A DNA stretch of 64,000 bases. Origin: Acorus gramineus (Eukaryota; Streptophyta; Magnoliopsida; Acorales; Acoraceae). The notes below the pieces were generated by a model. That model was not told the DNA's origin. It ran no database searches and worked only from the letters and a program-made list of their open reading frames with translations. Position numbers and translations under genes: made by a program. Numbering within the stretch: position 1 is the first letter of the stretch; each line of letters starts with the position of its first letter. Below, piece after piece: positions 1 to 11,159 of the stretch. The DNA lies in contig CM060854.1 in assembly GCA_030737835.1 (NCBI GenBank), positions 20,353,356-20,417,355 of the forward strand, in the 5' to 3' direction.

Positions 1-1210
1 AAGACTCGTCCCTAAGGGTGACACTGTAGAGACAGTTCAAGCCGATGAGACGCAGCCCGAACCCTGCATGACCACGCCGTTTTGGCGTTCAAGTCAGATG
101 GACAGACCAACCTCCACAAGGTGACACCATCTTAATGGTTCAAGCCCGGGGGCAACACGTTGTCATGCCCACGACTCAAGTCCAACAAAAAGTGCATCAT
201 CAAAGGCCACGTCGCCCAAACGACTCAAGCCTGCCATGAGACGGACCTCTACAGGTTAACACCATTCTGACGGCTAAAACCTAGGTCCAAGCAATACTGA
301 AGCGATATCTTGTCACGACTGACGAACATCAAATCTCCACGAAACCCCACCAACCGTCCAAGTTTTATTTACGGTGCGCGGGGAACAACGATCAATCGTA
401 ACAGAACCTGCACCGACCGACACGTGCCACCTCGGGTATGTTTTTCCCATCCGATAGGAGGATCTTTGATCCCTATCGGATGGAAAAATGGGAGCATTTG
501 TAGGGCCTAAAAATGAGGCCCACCAACTATGCTCCACGTACTGGTGGCCCATGACCCGATTGGCAAGGGCCCATGACCCGGATCGTCTACCATTGGTGGA
601 TCCAGCCCGCCAGCCCATTAAAACCCAACGACCAAACACAGTTTCAAGTAAAAAACTCTTCAATCCAGTCAAAGATTATCAATTGCTGATTTCCTGGATT
701 GATACAAATCTACCAAATCTAAGGACATCATGAATATGATCCTCTAGGATTGCAGTGATATCTCGTAGATATGGGATTAATCATCAATCAATCCTTGAAT
801 CTTAGCAGATCCTAGGCATTAACAAGAGGATAATGACTAGGTTCCTGCAAATCTATAAAATTTATCCCCTAAAATCTGGGATTCCTTCCCATCCGTCTGA
901 TAAGGAGGAATTCCCCAGAAGATTCTAGGGTCATCCTGAATACACTATAAATAGGGAACCAATTCTCCCTATTGAGGGAATTTTTTCGACTAGATCCCTA
1001 CACCAAAAAAGATGAACTGCGTGTGACTTGATCCCTTTACAATGGTACGTAGGCAGCCTGAGAGGTCACATCAGGTTCAGTGCAAATCAAACCAAACCCG
1101 GACTACCCTCGAGTCCGGTCCATTCAAGGAGGAGGATCGCCGGCAACCAGACGGTACCCGTCGGAGGAGACAGGAGCGTACGGATTCTGACGACCCGAAC
1201 CCAGTACGTC
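1..1210 (+). mobile_element. LTR-retrotransposon-derived region (probable gypsy-type LTR)
   Basis: The segment is markedly more GC-rich than the DNA after it. It holds short degenerate repeats around ACTCAAG and ACACCATT, a TATA-like ACTATAAATAGG near 945-957, and, near 1016-1090, the strings GTGTGACTTGATCCCT and GGTACGTAGGCAGCCTGA, which resemble the 3' part of plant Ty3/gypsy LTRs. A related copy of this last part lies at 62573-62643. No coding domain of a retrotransposon is visible and neither outer boundary can be fixed. The family assignment is inference from the LTR-like strings. Confidence 0.45.
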
Positions 1211-1214
1211 ATTT

Positions 1215-2334
1215 TGTACCCCTCTAATTATATTATTATATATCAGTATATACTTTATTTCATATAATAACATATATTCCAATAGAAGAGTGTATAATTT
1301 TAAAAAAGCCAGTGTGGCGTGCGATTTGGACTAAAGAATGGGTTGGACATATCAATTTTCTTGTAGTGTAAATTCACCACGAGAATTTGTTCTTTGCAAG
1401 TGGAAGCATCATTTTCTTCATTTTACTTCATTTATTGATTGTTTTTATAGATTGCATGGCATGGGAGATCATCCCAAAGGAAAATGTTACACTTGCGACT
1501 CATCTTATATTTATTTTTTTAAGAAAAAATCATATATGTATGTACCTTTATAAAATAAATAAAATAAAATATATATTCCAATATCAACTAATATATACAT
1601 AGGTGTGTGGGCTATCAAGTTATATAAGACTGCATTTAGGATTGAAAAATGACTGAGCATTGAAGCATTCAATCTGAAAACTTAAATTCTTTTCATGTAA
1701 TTCAATTCAACTGATATCATATCTAACCCAAATGTGGTTTGATTTCTAAACGCCCTAATGATAGATAATTTTCAGAATGAAAAATTAATTTTTTATTATA
1801 AGCTTTCTACAAATGTATACTACCTTCTTATTAGAATGGTGGCCAGCAAGGATTTTGCATTTCTAATCCATCATACGTAAATTCGATTTGATGATGGACG
1901 TATTCAGATAAAAAGAACCACAGATCAAATTGCACGTATTTAAACAAGAAAATGATATGTTGGGCCTGTGTGCAGGGCAGTCACGTATCATTGTTTTTTT
2001 TAAAAAACAATATACAATCATTTATTGAAATATATGATATTATATAAAAAATAAAACATATACTGAGATATATTATTGTATTTTAAAAAGAAAATAAAAA
2101 ATAAATTTTTTTTTTTACATTGTGTAGCAATGCATACTACACCATTCTGGATTGCAAAAGTTCACTATTCTTGTTGGGGCTGAACCATATGTTCTTACAT
2201 GTTTGAACCCTCGGTTTTTATCATCGAATAAAGATACAATCTAACTCATTTTTTTAGTCCTTGTTTTTTAGTTTCAGGGATAGGAATGTATTATGTATGG
2301 TAATGTAATGAAATAATCACATACAAAGATATAT
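1215..2334. repeat. Duplicated block P, copy 1
   Basis: AT-rich non-coding DNA that aligns over its whole length with 11160-12252 plus 18226-18300. Shared landmarks in order are TATATCAGTATATACTTTAT, GCAAGTGGAAGC, GTGGGCTATCA, and TTCACTATTCTTGTTG. This copy lacks the LINE found in copy 2 and so shows the pre-insertion site near 2227-2236. The start (about 1215-1365) is also the end of a MITE-like repeat found elsewhere in the window. No convincing gene is present. Confidence 0.75.
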
Positions 2335-2343
2335 TTTATTTTA

Positions 2344-3006
2344 GGAAGAAAATGCATATAGCCCCTTGAAAGTTTGCTAATATCCATATTTCCCCTTGTT
2401 TTTTTTTTTTTTTGAAAATCCATATAACCCCCCAAAAGTTTATGAATATCCATATTGCCCCCTCATTTTTCTAAAATCCATATAACCCCCCCTATATTTT
2501 TCATGGATAAAGATTTCAGCCCTGAGGTAGTTTTCTGTCAAATTTTAAGAAATATTATAGATATATTCTATCCATCTAAAGGTGTTTCAAATGCATTTAT
2601 CTAAATAACCTCATGAGATTAAAAAATAAGTTCAATGTGATTCCTTTAAATGACCAAAATGCCCAGCATCAAAAAAATTACCCCACTGTGGTTCTTGATC
2701 AATGTGTTGATATAAAAATATTGTATATTGTTAGGTAATTAACAACACATGCACACATAAGTTTTAACTAGATAATGGTAGGAGGTGATATGAATTAAAC
2801 GCGTAATTTCAGGGGGTCAAATGAATTTTTGGGGTGACGTTAAGTAATGGAATATTTCATGAATATTCTTCCTAAAATTGACGGAAATTTAACTTAGGGT
2901 TTTTTTTTTCTTAACCACGGAAACTATTAGGTTATATGGATTTTCATAAAAAAGAGGGAGTGATATAGAAATTAGAGAACATTCAAGGGGTTATATGCCT
3001 TTTCCC
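2344..3006. mobile_element. Mutator-like MITE with long terminal inverted repeats
   Basis: The two ends are imperfect inverted repeats of about 90 bp: the left end carries GCATATAGCCCCTTGAA and the reverse complement of the right end carries GCATATAACCCCTTGAA, both followed by a T-run and GAAAATCCATATAACC. The flanks are TTTATTTTA (2335-2343) and TTTATTTGA (3007-3015), a 9-bp target duplication with one mismatch, the length typical of the Mutator superfamily. The paralogous site near 18310-18325 lacks the element. It encodes nothing recognisable, so it would be non-autonomous. Confidence 0.7.
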
Positions 3007-3011
3007 TTTAT

Positions 3012-3552
3012 TTGATTGGTGAACAAAATGTGAACTGCGATACGAAAGTTTTATTTATAAAAAGTATCCAGAGCTATACAAAACAAAGATCACCCGAAAG
3101 AACAAGGGAAGGAACACAGTCAATACCTTCCAATAGAGATTACATAGTGTTAGAAGTTGAGATAAAAACAACACGAATGAACAAATCCCTTTATCATCTT
3201 GATCTTGGCTTTGGAAAATTTTTCATTTCAACCAACATGGTCCTTCATCATTTTGATGGGCGGAAAATTTTTACATTTCAATTCGTTCAATTGGTTCATT
3301 TTATATGGATTACATAGATTTACCAAAAAAAATAAAAATAAAAAATAAAAAAATTAATTGATAATCCATGATGCACGAGTTCCAGCATTCATGATTTAAA
3401 TTGAATTTTCATTTCACTTCTAGTCAGTTATTGATATGTTTCTCGTCGGTTTGTCGACAAACGTATCGACAAGTTGCTCCGCCAGGGTCCTCGAGTCGCT
3501 CTTGATCGACTTCCTCCTCCTCGATGGATCGCAATGGTACCATTCGATGAAC
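3012..3552. repeat. Duplicated block Q, copy 1
   Basis: Aligns with 18320-18870: shared landmarks include AAGTATCCAG, AGATCACCCG, GTTAGAAGTTGAGATAAAAA, TTTGTCGACAAAC and CCTCGAGTCGCTCTT. The last 85 bp (3468-3552) is also repeated at 5488-5575. The GC-richer end might be an old exon, but no frame is conserved among the three copies and I recognise no protein. Confidence 0.65.
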
Positions 3553-3559
3553 TTATGTA

Positions 3560-4640
3560 TCTCTCCTAAGAGTTCTCGTGTATCTCTGCATCACCAGACT
3601 TGATATTGCTCATGCAGCCGTTATAGTTAGTCAGTACGTCTCTACTCCTCGTTCGGTTCACTATAACGCTTTCATGAGGATCCTTAGATATCAACGTGGC
3701 ACCATCACTAGATCACTCTATCTGTTATCATCTTCATCTCTTGTTCTTTTTTTTTCTTTTTTGAAAAAAAGGTAGATATTTGCTACCCGATATTCATTTC
3801 TCATCATCGAATTACAAACTCCGAACGGGATTGGTGGGGGTAAAAGGAGAGGGACACCAAAGAGAAAAACAAAAAACAAGAAAAATATAAAAGGATCAGA
3901 GGAACACTTTGTCCGGATAGAAGAGATATCTACACCGGGACACGGTAGCCTCCCTCAATGCAACCCCGACCCACTACTCTTGGCGTACCGGGTGAGTGGG
4001 CCCCCCTGCTATACACCGCTCCCAGTCGCTCACACAACCCGAATGTGTCCCACATGTTTTCCAGATAAGCATTTGCACCTCGGAAGATCACCTCATTTCG
4101 GGTTTTCCAAATCGTCCACGCACCCGAATGTGTCCCAGTCGCTTCATCTCTTGTTCTTTGAGCTTACATTGACGCTGACTGGGCGGGAGATCCGACTACT
4201 CATCACTCTACTACCGGTTTCTACATCTTCTTTGAGGATTCTCTCATGTCCTGATGTAGCAAGAAACAAGATGTTGTTTCTCTTTGCAGCACAGAAGTCG
4301 AGTATCGAGCTATGGCCATCACGATCAAAGAGATCGTTCCTCTTAGACAACTCTTGGTCGATCTTGGAGTTGAGATTGCGGGTCCTACTTCACTTTATTT
4401 GATAATCGGAGTGTTATTCAGATTGCCAGTAATCTAGTTTTTCATGAGAGGACCAAACATATTGAGATTCATCGTCACTTCGTCCGTTAGCACTCCTTTG
4501 CTCAGACACTTACGCTTCCGCACATTTCCTCTACTGAGCAGATCACTGACTTCTTTACGAAGTCTCATCCAGTTCCTTGATTTTGGTCTCTCATTCACAG
4601 ACTCACGTTGTTTGATCCACCTTGAGTTTGAGTGGGGGTG
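3560..4640 (+). pseudogene. Ty1/copia pol fragment (RT end and RNase H), degenerate
   Basis: The first part (3578-3735) encodes a stretch resembling the C-terminal end of copia reverse transcriptase: residues near YLCITRLDIAHA, then VSQYVSTPRSVHY and RILRYQRGT. After a nested LINE the frame resumes at about 4160 with copia RNase H strings such as DADW, STTG and STEVEYRAMA, read across several frameshifts, and finishes near 4630. It is followed by a purine-rich tract (GAGTGGGGG) and TGTTAGATTACACTC, which looks like a polypurine tract and the start of a 3' LTR. Integrase and gag are absent, so this is only the 3' end of an element. Confidence 0.75.
3750..4141 (-). mobile_element. 5'-truncated LINE nested in the copia fragment
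   Basis: An 18-bp direct repeat, CTTCATCTCTTGTTCTTT, lies exactly at both edges (3732-3749 and 4142-4159). The insert begins with a T-run on the plus strand, which is a poly(A) tail on the minus strand. Minus-strand translation of its 5' part gives short strings like those seen between RT and RNase H of plant LINEs (FRGANAYLENMW). It interrupts the copia pol region and is therefore younger than that element. Confidence 0.75.
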
Positions 4641-5475
4641 TTAGATTACACTCTTAATGAATTAAGTCTCATTATTATTTGATTTTATGATTCTAACGCA
4701 GATAAATCAATGACAAGTCCATTATGAGCATAAATCCGAAAGATAATAAGGATTTATTGTAGACATTGCCAGAGGAATATATAGTATGTGAGCTTTTTGA
4801 ATAGTCTTCTACATGGCATGACACACTATCTTTTTGAATCGTCAATCAATAAAGAAGGGAGATAGGTGGAGCTTCAATAGGAGTTGTAATATAACTTTGA
4901 TGATGACCATCTTTATGAGAGTGAACGAATGAATAACGAAGTATGGTTAGATGGTGTTAGGATCAACATCTTGAAAACTAAACATAATGTCAGAAATAAC
5001 TATGGTGGAATCTGAAAAATAGACTAACATGAAGGAAATGACTAAGAAACAATCAATTAGTACTTTTGTTTACCAAAATAAACCTTCACCAATTATATTT
5101 ATTTGCTTACGCAACTTTTGAGCCATTCTTTTTTACTATGAAATAAAGAGATGCAACTTTAAGATGAGTCAATTCTCTATGCAGAACCACTAAAGTCTAC
5201 CCATCGCCTGCAATTTTGCCCCCTTTAGGAGCGGGTTAAGATTTTTTGGTCAAGCATATCATAATGTAGGGGACTATTCATCAATTGAAATACATGATAT
5301 TATAGAAAATAAAATATACTGCTCTTAATGTATTTCAACTATCAAAGTGGATTCTCTGTTTTTTTGCCCTGTGGGTGTAGGCCTAGGCCAAACTACGTAT
5401 ATCTTGTGTTCTTCGTGTGATGTGATGTTTCGTTCTTGTGTTTGATCTCGTGTTTATTGTTGGCTTCCGCGATGG
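4639..5475 (+). mobile_element. Copia LTR remnant
   Basis: The left edge follows the purine tract of the copia fragment and starts TGTTAGATTACAC. The right part (about 5340-5475) contains CCTGTGGGTGTAGGCC, ACGTATATCTTGTGTTCTTC and CTCGTGTTTATTGTTGGC, strings common near the 3' end of plant copia LTRs. The middle (about 4850-5335) is AT-rich and may be foreign or simply degraded; I see no gene there. Confidence 0.5.
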
Positions 5476-5790
5476 CCTTCCCAACATCAACAAGTTGTTC
5501 CACCAGGCTCCTCGAGTCGCTCTTCATCAATTTCCTCCTCCTTGATGAATCGCAGTGGTACCATCCGACGAATTTGTTGTTGAACTCCCTGGAACCTCGA
5601 GTTCCAATTTGTCAATCATCTTAGAGTGATCCAAGGGTTCAAACCCCTCTGGTGGGGAGGAGTGGGACTCGTCGCAAGGGTGACTCTTGGGGATGAGCTC
5701 CTTGATGATTGTGACTATGAACTTTAAAATATATATATTTTTTGTCGTTTGTGCAAAATACATTTTTGCATATGACAATGTTGAAGTATA
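5476..5790. repeat. Duplicated block Q, additional copy
   Basis: Aligns with 18770-19100: CTCCTCGAGTCGCTCTT, GGTACCATCCGACGAA, TTGAACTCC, AGGGTT(C/T)(A/G)AACCCCTCTGG, GATGATTGTGACTATGAACTTT. It is the right flank of the copia remnant, while part of the same sequence also flanks it on the left (3468-3552). No conserved frame. Confidence 0.6.
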
Positions 5791-5904
5791 TCACAATCAC
5801 TACAGTATTTGATAATATTTCTATCGCGCGTTCATAAGCCAGGAAAACACGTATGGTTATAGTCACTCATGATCACTATCTTTGGGTATGAATGACTATA
5901 CTTG

Positions 5905-5998
5905 TCGTTCCTCACATTGCCTAAATATAAATCAACCTTGGAGCATAGAAGATGTTAAGGCTTTATTAAATCTTGTTATCTGGACCCGGGTAGGATTG
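5905..5998 (-). promoter_or_regulatory. Orphan RLP promoter/5' leader relic
   Basis: The string CACATTGCCTA...TAAATCAACCTTGGAGCATAGAAG..AAGGCTTTATTAAATCTTGTTATCTGGACCCGGG matches, in order, the DNA upstream of RLP1 (25510-25590), RLP2 (29342-29420) and RLP3 (60612-60700). No LRR coding sequence follows on the minus-strand downstream side. It is a promoter left behind after the gene was lost or a promoter moved by itself. Confidence 0.6.
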
Positions 5999-6000
5999 TT

Positions 6001-7720
6001 GGAATTTTAAGTGATCAAAAATACATTTCTCTTTTACAAATTAAACCTCTCTAGCCGTTTTGAGGAGTTTGCCATTGAACCGTTTCTCACATAGATATTA
6101 TTGCATGCGTTTCATTTCTTTAAAATGAAACTGTCAGCCACTTTGGTGAGTGTTAAAGTGTGCAATTGGTGTGACATTTATTTTTTTGCATGCACTAGGT
6201 TCATCTCCTCCTATATATATGTGAATCACTCTGTGTGAAATAATATGAAAATGCTCCAGCATCAAATTAGTCTGGCATCCAGAGAGATTAAACCTCCAAC
6301 CATTGAGTGGTTCAACCTCTTGTGATCTTCCTTTTTTCCACAGACTACAATTTCTAGCTATTCTCTCTGATCTGGGCATTTAAAAGGATCGCAGTCCGTT
6401 CATTGTGATTTTTCCGTAGCTCGCACCCAGGAAAAACAAAAGCCATTGTAGTCGTATCTCAGTGGTAGGAGTCATTCAACTCTGTGTATGAGGGGGTCTT
6501 ATTCATCAGGACAGAGTGTCTTCACTCGCTTTCACATTTTCAGATACACTTTTTTTTTTCCTAACTCTTTTATCATGCTTTTATCATATATTTTAGAGCA
6601 TGCATGACTTCATATATATTTGATGTTTATATTCATGATGTGATAATTATAAGAATTTGTGTTTAACCAAATATTTGTTTGTTAATAACATGGATGACAT
6701 TTCATTAAAAAAAAATACTTTGAGGTGTCCCGAAAGACATGAATCAATGAAAGCTAACAAAAAATAAAAATAAAGTGTTTCGGTATGCTCAATCCATTTT
6801 GCAGCTCTGTCTAAGACTAAAAAAAGATCTCCCAACCACTTATAAGTGTATATTGTGATAATACAATATATTTTCTACTATAGTAAAGCGCATGAAAATT
6901 AATAATTTAATCCTTTTTTTAAAAGAATATGATTATTTGTCTAAATATATATTTTATTTTACTTATTCAAAAAAAATGTATTTTATATTTTATAATAATA
7001 TTATTTCAGTGAATGATTGTATATTTTAAAAAAAATTCACTCGAGCTTGGGTCAAGTCCAATGTAAAAGATATACGGTGAAGTCCATGTTAGAAGACTTG
7101 TGTATTTGGAACGGCTTTGCATGTTTTTCCAATTGAAGATTCGATCTCTCTATTCATATAACAGCATGAACTTCAATAGAAGAGTGCACGATTTTTTTAT
7201 AAAAAAGAATGGTATGCACTGCAATTGGGGCTGCACGAGAGGCTAGACATATCATTTTCTTTAGGAAAATGTCAGACTCAGTCATTTTTACAGTTCAAAA
7301 CTCAGGCTACACATGTTTTCATTTTTTGTCCATGGACTAATAAGAAAAAAATGTTTGAAATTAGGTACTTAAAATGAAATATGAAGAACGGAGGGATTGA
7401 TCACTAAATAACATAGTTTACAGGGACTTAAAAATAAAATCACATTTCACAAATTAACGGTGTATGGAAGGACGTTTGACGAAGGGACTAAAAACCAAAT
7501 AGGCAGTTAAATGTGGGAACTTAAAAACAAATATGAAAAAAGAGAAAGATCAATCCATAAATAGATATGTTTAAGGAACTTAAAAATAAAAATCCCTTTA
7601 ATTTTATACCATGATTATCCCAGTCACCCACCGCCAAAGGGAGCCCATAACAAAGTGCCAAAAGAGAAATGAAGAGCTGACTAATTGGGTTGACATATAT
7701 GATGAGAATATTCTCTTTTT
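6001..7720. other. AT-rich intergenic DNA with MITE and repeat remnants
   Basis: No gene seen. About 6775-6900 (CGGTATGCTCAATCCATTTTGCAGC, then TAAGTGTATATTGTGATA) and 7200-7255 (ending GGCTGCACGAGAGGCTAGACATATCA) look like the two ends of the window's common MITE family. About 7040-7190 carries the recurring string GGTCAAGTCCA.TGT.AAAGATAT and CCAATTGAAGATTC, also seen at 19540, 35720, 37215 and 50030. Confidence 0.5.
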
Positions 7721-7722
7721 AT

Positions 7723-8394
7723 AGAGGTGGATTCCTCCTCGAGCTGGGTGGATAAAGCTAAATTTGGATGGCTCTCTTTTGGACGATAGGGGAAGATATG
7801 GGGCTCTGCTTCGTAGTGACAAAGCTGACTTCATCTATGGTATTATGGGCCGAATCGAATTGCCCTCGATCAACCTCCTCGAGCTTAAAGCTATTGAGGA
7901 GGGGTTATGGCTAGCTATTCGACTGAACTTCCCAAATTTCTGGGTTGAAACCGACTCTACTACAACCTGTGTGTGGGTACTAAGGAAAGGCTTTCACCCA
8001 TGGTCCTCCATTCGATCTCTACGCCATATTCATCAGGGACTTCTGCTTCTTCGAAACTGGAAAATTACACATATACATGGAGAAGGGAATTCCCCTGCAG
8101 ACATCTTAGCCTCTTCTCAATCGGTGAGGGGTGTTACCACCATCTCTCCCTCCCAACTATGGCATGAATTGCGGACAGCTCTTGGGCTGAACAAGGTGGG
8201 AACTCAGTATACAAGGTGCAGAAGTTGATTTTCCCTCTCTTGTATTTCATCAAAACTGTTACTTGATCCAAAGGGATGAAGGATTAGTTGCTCTCCTTCA
8301 CTTCTCTGGATGCAAGATCCCACTGTTATAATTTTTGTAAAGTCCTACTTCTTATAGCAATACAAATTTTGATTACCAATAAAAAAAAAATTAA
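7723..8394 (+). pseudogene. 5'-truncated LINE: RNase H domain, 3' UTR and poly(A)
   Basis: An open frame to 8228 encodes the C-terminal RNase H (RVT_3) domain of a plant L1 LINE ORF2. Catalytic landmarks appear in order: LNLDGSL (first Asp), NLLELKAIEEGL (Glu), ETDSTT (Asp) and HIHGEGNSPADILA (His...Asp). The stop is followed by a 160-bp 3' UTR with TTTTGTAAAGTC and CAATACAAATTTTGATTACCAATAAAAAAAAAA, a 3' end shared with the LINE ends at 20830, 35418, 36907 and 49546. Everything upstream of RNase H is missing. No clear target duplication was found. Confidence 0.85.
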
Positions 8395-9769
8395 ATACAT
8401 TTAATAGAATGAATCTTTGTAAGATTTATAAAGTTGCATGGAATAGAAAAATATTCATTAGTATATCTTTAATATTAAGACTATAAAGATTATGGATTCA
8501 ATGCATAATATTACTTGGATATCACTACAAGATTATGCATTGAATTCTGTAATCCATGAAAGTTAAGTCTCACATTATAAAAAACTAAATCATAAATTCA
8601 TACATTTTGCATTCCGCACATAAAAGGCTGGTCCGCACATAAAAGCTGGGATAGTATTTATCTCAATTTTTTGTCTCAATTTTGACAAGTATAAATATGA
8701 ACAAATTTGATGAATTTTTTATCCTTTAAAATTAAGACAATTTATCCTCAAAATCTTAACCCATTATCAAACTAGCCCTAACAGTGTGTCAAGTATGGGA
8801 TAAAAAAAGACATTTTTGTGAAACTACTAAGATAGTGTTATTCTGATTACTTTGATATGGTGACATAGAAAACCCCATGTTTCAAACACAGGGGATCATA
8901 TCCCAACACAAAATCTACCCCATTAACGAAACTAAACATGCATGAGTTGTATCATTTTCGCTTATAGTTAACACTTGAGATTTTAGAAATTTAAATAACA
9001 TTTAAATAAGTATTTTACAATGACAGTATTTCTCTTTCATGCTCAAGGTCCTCATCCAGCGTGGTGGAAGCCTTTATTTTGTTACTGTATTAAATTAATA
9101 AATAGTCCATATTGACACAAATTAACAAGTTTAGATTTATTATTATTATTGTTACGTTGTATAATTTTATAAAAATATATACATATTAAAACATTTTATT
9201 TAAAAAAAATAAGAATGTATAATTTTATAAAAATATATAGATTTTTATATTATTTGTAAAAAATTAAAATGTGTGTGCACTGTCTAATCCTAATCTTAAC
9301 CTGAATTAATTAAAATTTATCGACCTTAATTTCTTTTCCATGTTTGCAAATCTTTTTTATGTATCATGTTTGGGATACAATTTTTTAATTTTTTGAAATG
9401 TCTTTTTAAATTTTTATTTGAAATTTTTTTAAATATTTATTATTTTTATATCTTTATCTAGTTTCGTTTTTGAAAAGAGTGAAAATTTAATATTATATTT
9501 CATATGTGTGCTTCTGTTTTTTTCCTTCTTAAATTTGTTTTGAAGATTTTTTAAAACATTTATTTTTTTTATATATTTTAATTTTTTTATTTTTTAAATA
9601 TTTTTTTTTGTATCTTACATCACTTCAGATGATTTGCAAAAATATGTAATATTTTTTAAAATATCTCATAAATTGTTACTTGTATAAATGTCGTATATAT
9701 ATTTTTTGTTTTTTGTCTATCAGAACAAAAAAAAAAATACTTAATATAAAAAATTATATCAGCCCACCC
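8395..9769. other. AT-rich spacer containing duplicated block T, copy 1
   Basis: No gene seen. About 8780-9110 aligns with 21865-22195 (shared CAAGTATGGGATAAAAAAA, GTGAAACTACTA, CGAAACTAAACA, GAGTTG.ATCATTTTCGCT, CTCATCCAG.GTGGTGGA). The rest, especially 9120-9760, is nearly pure A/T with long T-runs. Confidence 0.6.
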
Positions 9770-10165
9770 GGAAATAGTCGTGGATCCACCCCTGCTCATG
9801 GCTGTCAGTATTGGTTTCCGGTCGCTTTTCCTGCTCCCGGGGTTCTTGGCGTGTGTGTGGTCTTTCCAAGGGTTCGAATCCGGTTGCGCCTTGCGGGCTC
9901 GGTTGGATCGTCTCTCAGACGGGGGAAGGGGTGTGATTCCTTGCTGGGCGCCTTACAACTTCTCATGAGGATTCAGGGATGGTTGTGATCGCCACCTGCT
10001 TTCTCAAAAAGCAGGAAAAGTTGGGTGTTGCTTTTAATCGCCTTCGTAGGGGGATTGCGGATTCTCCGCTCTAAGATTCGGCTAGCCGCACACTGAGGTG
10101 AAAAAGGAGAATCTTTTTCTGCTCTGGGAACTTGACAAAGGGAGGTTTAAAAGACAGGGTGGTGG
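9770..10165. other. GC-rich island of unknown origin
   Basis: A sharp change from A/T runs to GC-rich DNA at 9770 and back after about 10165. It contains GGGTTCGAATCCGG near 9871, which matches a Pol III box B, but no properly spaced box A is convincing. Several short frames exist, none with a domain I recognise. It could be a transposon or gene fragment. Confidence 0.3.
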
Positions 10166-10327
10166 GTGAGGGTCTATAGATACCCCAATTTTGAACGTTC
10201 AAAGAGACAAAAATACTTCAAGTAATATTTAGAAATAACCACTTTTGAAAAACCATAAAGGAAACTTCCTTAGAAAGCAGAACCGGAAACCCTGGTCCAA
10301 CACTTAGAAAACTCTAATGACAGGACA

Positions 10328-10386
10328 GGGGCGGCTACTTGAGAGTAGCCGCCCCATTTTGGGCGGCTAGCTTCAACTAGCCGCCC
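10328..10386. repeat. Twin GC-rich hairpins
   Basis: Two adjacent perfect inverted repeats share one motif. GGGGCGGCTAC/GTAGCCGCCCC (10328-10338 and 10345-10355) has an 11-bp stem and 6-nt loop; GGGCGGCTAG/CTAGCCGCCC (10361-10370 and 10377-10386) has a 10-bp stem and 6-nt loop. A further AGCCGCCCCATCTTGGCC occurs near 10469. They sit alone in an AT-rich background. Confidence 0.8.
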
Positions 10387-10554
10387 CTTTAACCGCCCCC
10401 CATCACTTTCCTTGGATGGGACATAAAGCAGCATTTAATGCTGATGATTGCGGTGATTTGTTCTCTTTAGCCGCCCCATCTTGGCCGGTTCAACCCTAAT
10501 AACCGACCCAAGCCATCGCTTGTCAGAGATGAGACGTTTGGCAAGTCATCATCA

Positions 10555-11060
10555 ACATAAAATGAAGTTTTTGTTATTTGGTTAACTCTGAATAAGTTGT
10601 GCATAAAATGTGAATAAAATATTAATAAAAATTATAAAATGTAAAAGTTGTTTGACATATGAGGTTTATACAATTTCAAGGGAGATCGAAAATACAATAC
10701 TAATTTATTCACATATATTCTTACATAGCTATTTTTTTTTTACTTTTTCTTCCTTATTTTATCATATTCTTTATCTATTCCACTATCCAAATAAAGGCTA
10801 AAGAAGTGGGTTAAATAGGTGAGATAAATGAACATATGTATTTTCAAGCAAAATACAGTTATTACAATATTGATTCAATCAGGGAACGAGTGCAATTTAA
10901 TCGCTTGGGTAGTCTTTTTTGAAAGTCTTGGAAACATTGTTTGAATGATTTTGTAATATTGTGGATTTTGGATAAACCTCATATCATACTTTGGACAACA
11001 TATATATCTCTCTTCCCAAACAAAATCCATTATAATGTGGATTTATAATTGTGCGTTGAT
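10555..11060. repeat. Duplicated block S, copy 1
   Basis: Aligns with 19880-20405 and, in its later part, with 39020-39200, 41690-41900 and 50340-50560: AAATGAAGTTTTTGTTATTTGG, CCACTATCCAAATAAAG.CTAAAGAAGTGG, GATACAGTTATTACA.ATTGATT, GGGAACGAGTGCAATTTAATC. Non-coding. Confidence 0.7.
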
Positions 11061-11159
11061 GCACTCAGTCCTTTTTTGTAGCCTTCTCTGTAGCCTTATA
11101 TAATGTGTTACATAATGTTTGACTAAAAAAAAATTTATTTTTCTGAAGCCAAAAAAAAT

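Noticed and set aside
3980..4402. 140-residue frame spanning the nested LINE and copia
   Set aside because: It crosses a proven insertion border and reads both elements in wrong frames or strands.
6430..6530. tRNA-like segment with a box-A match (TATCTCAGTGGTAGGAG)
   Set aside because: No box B at the right distance and no cloverleaf could be drawn, so it is not called as a tRNA or SINE.
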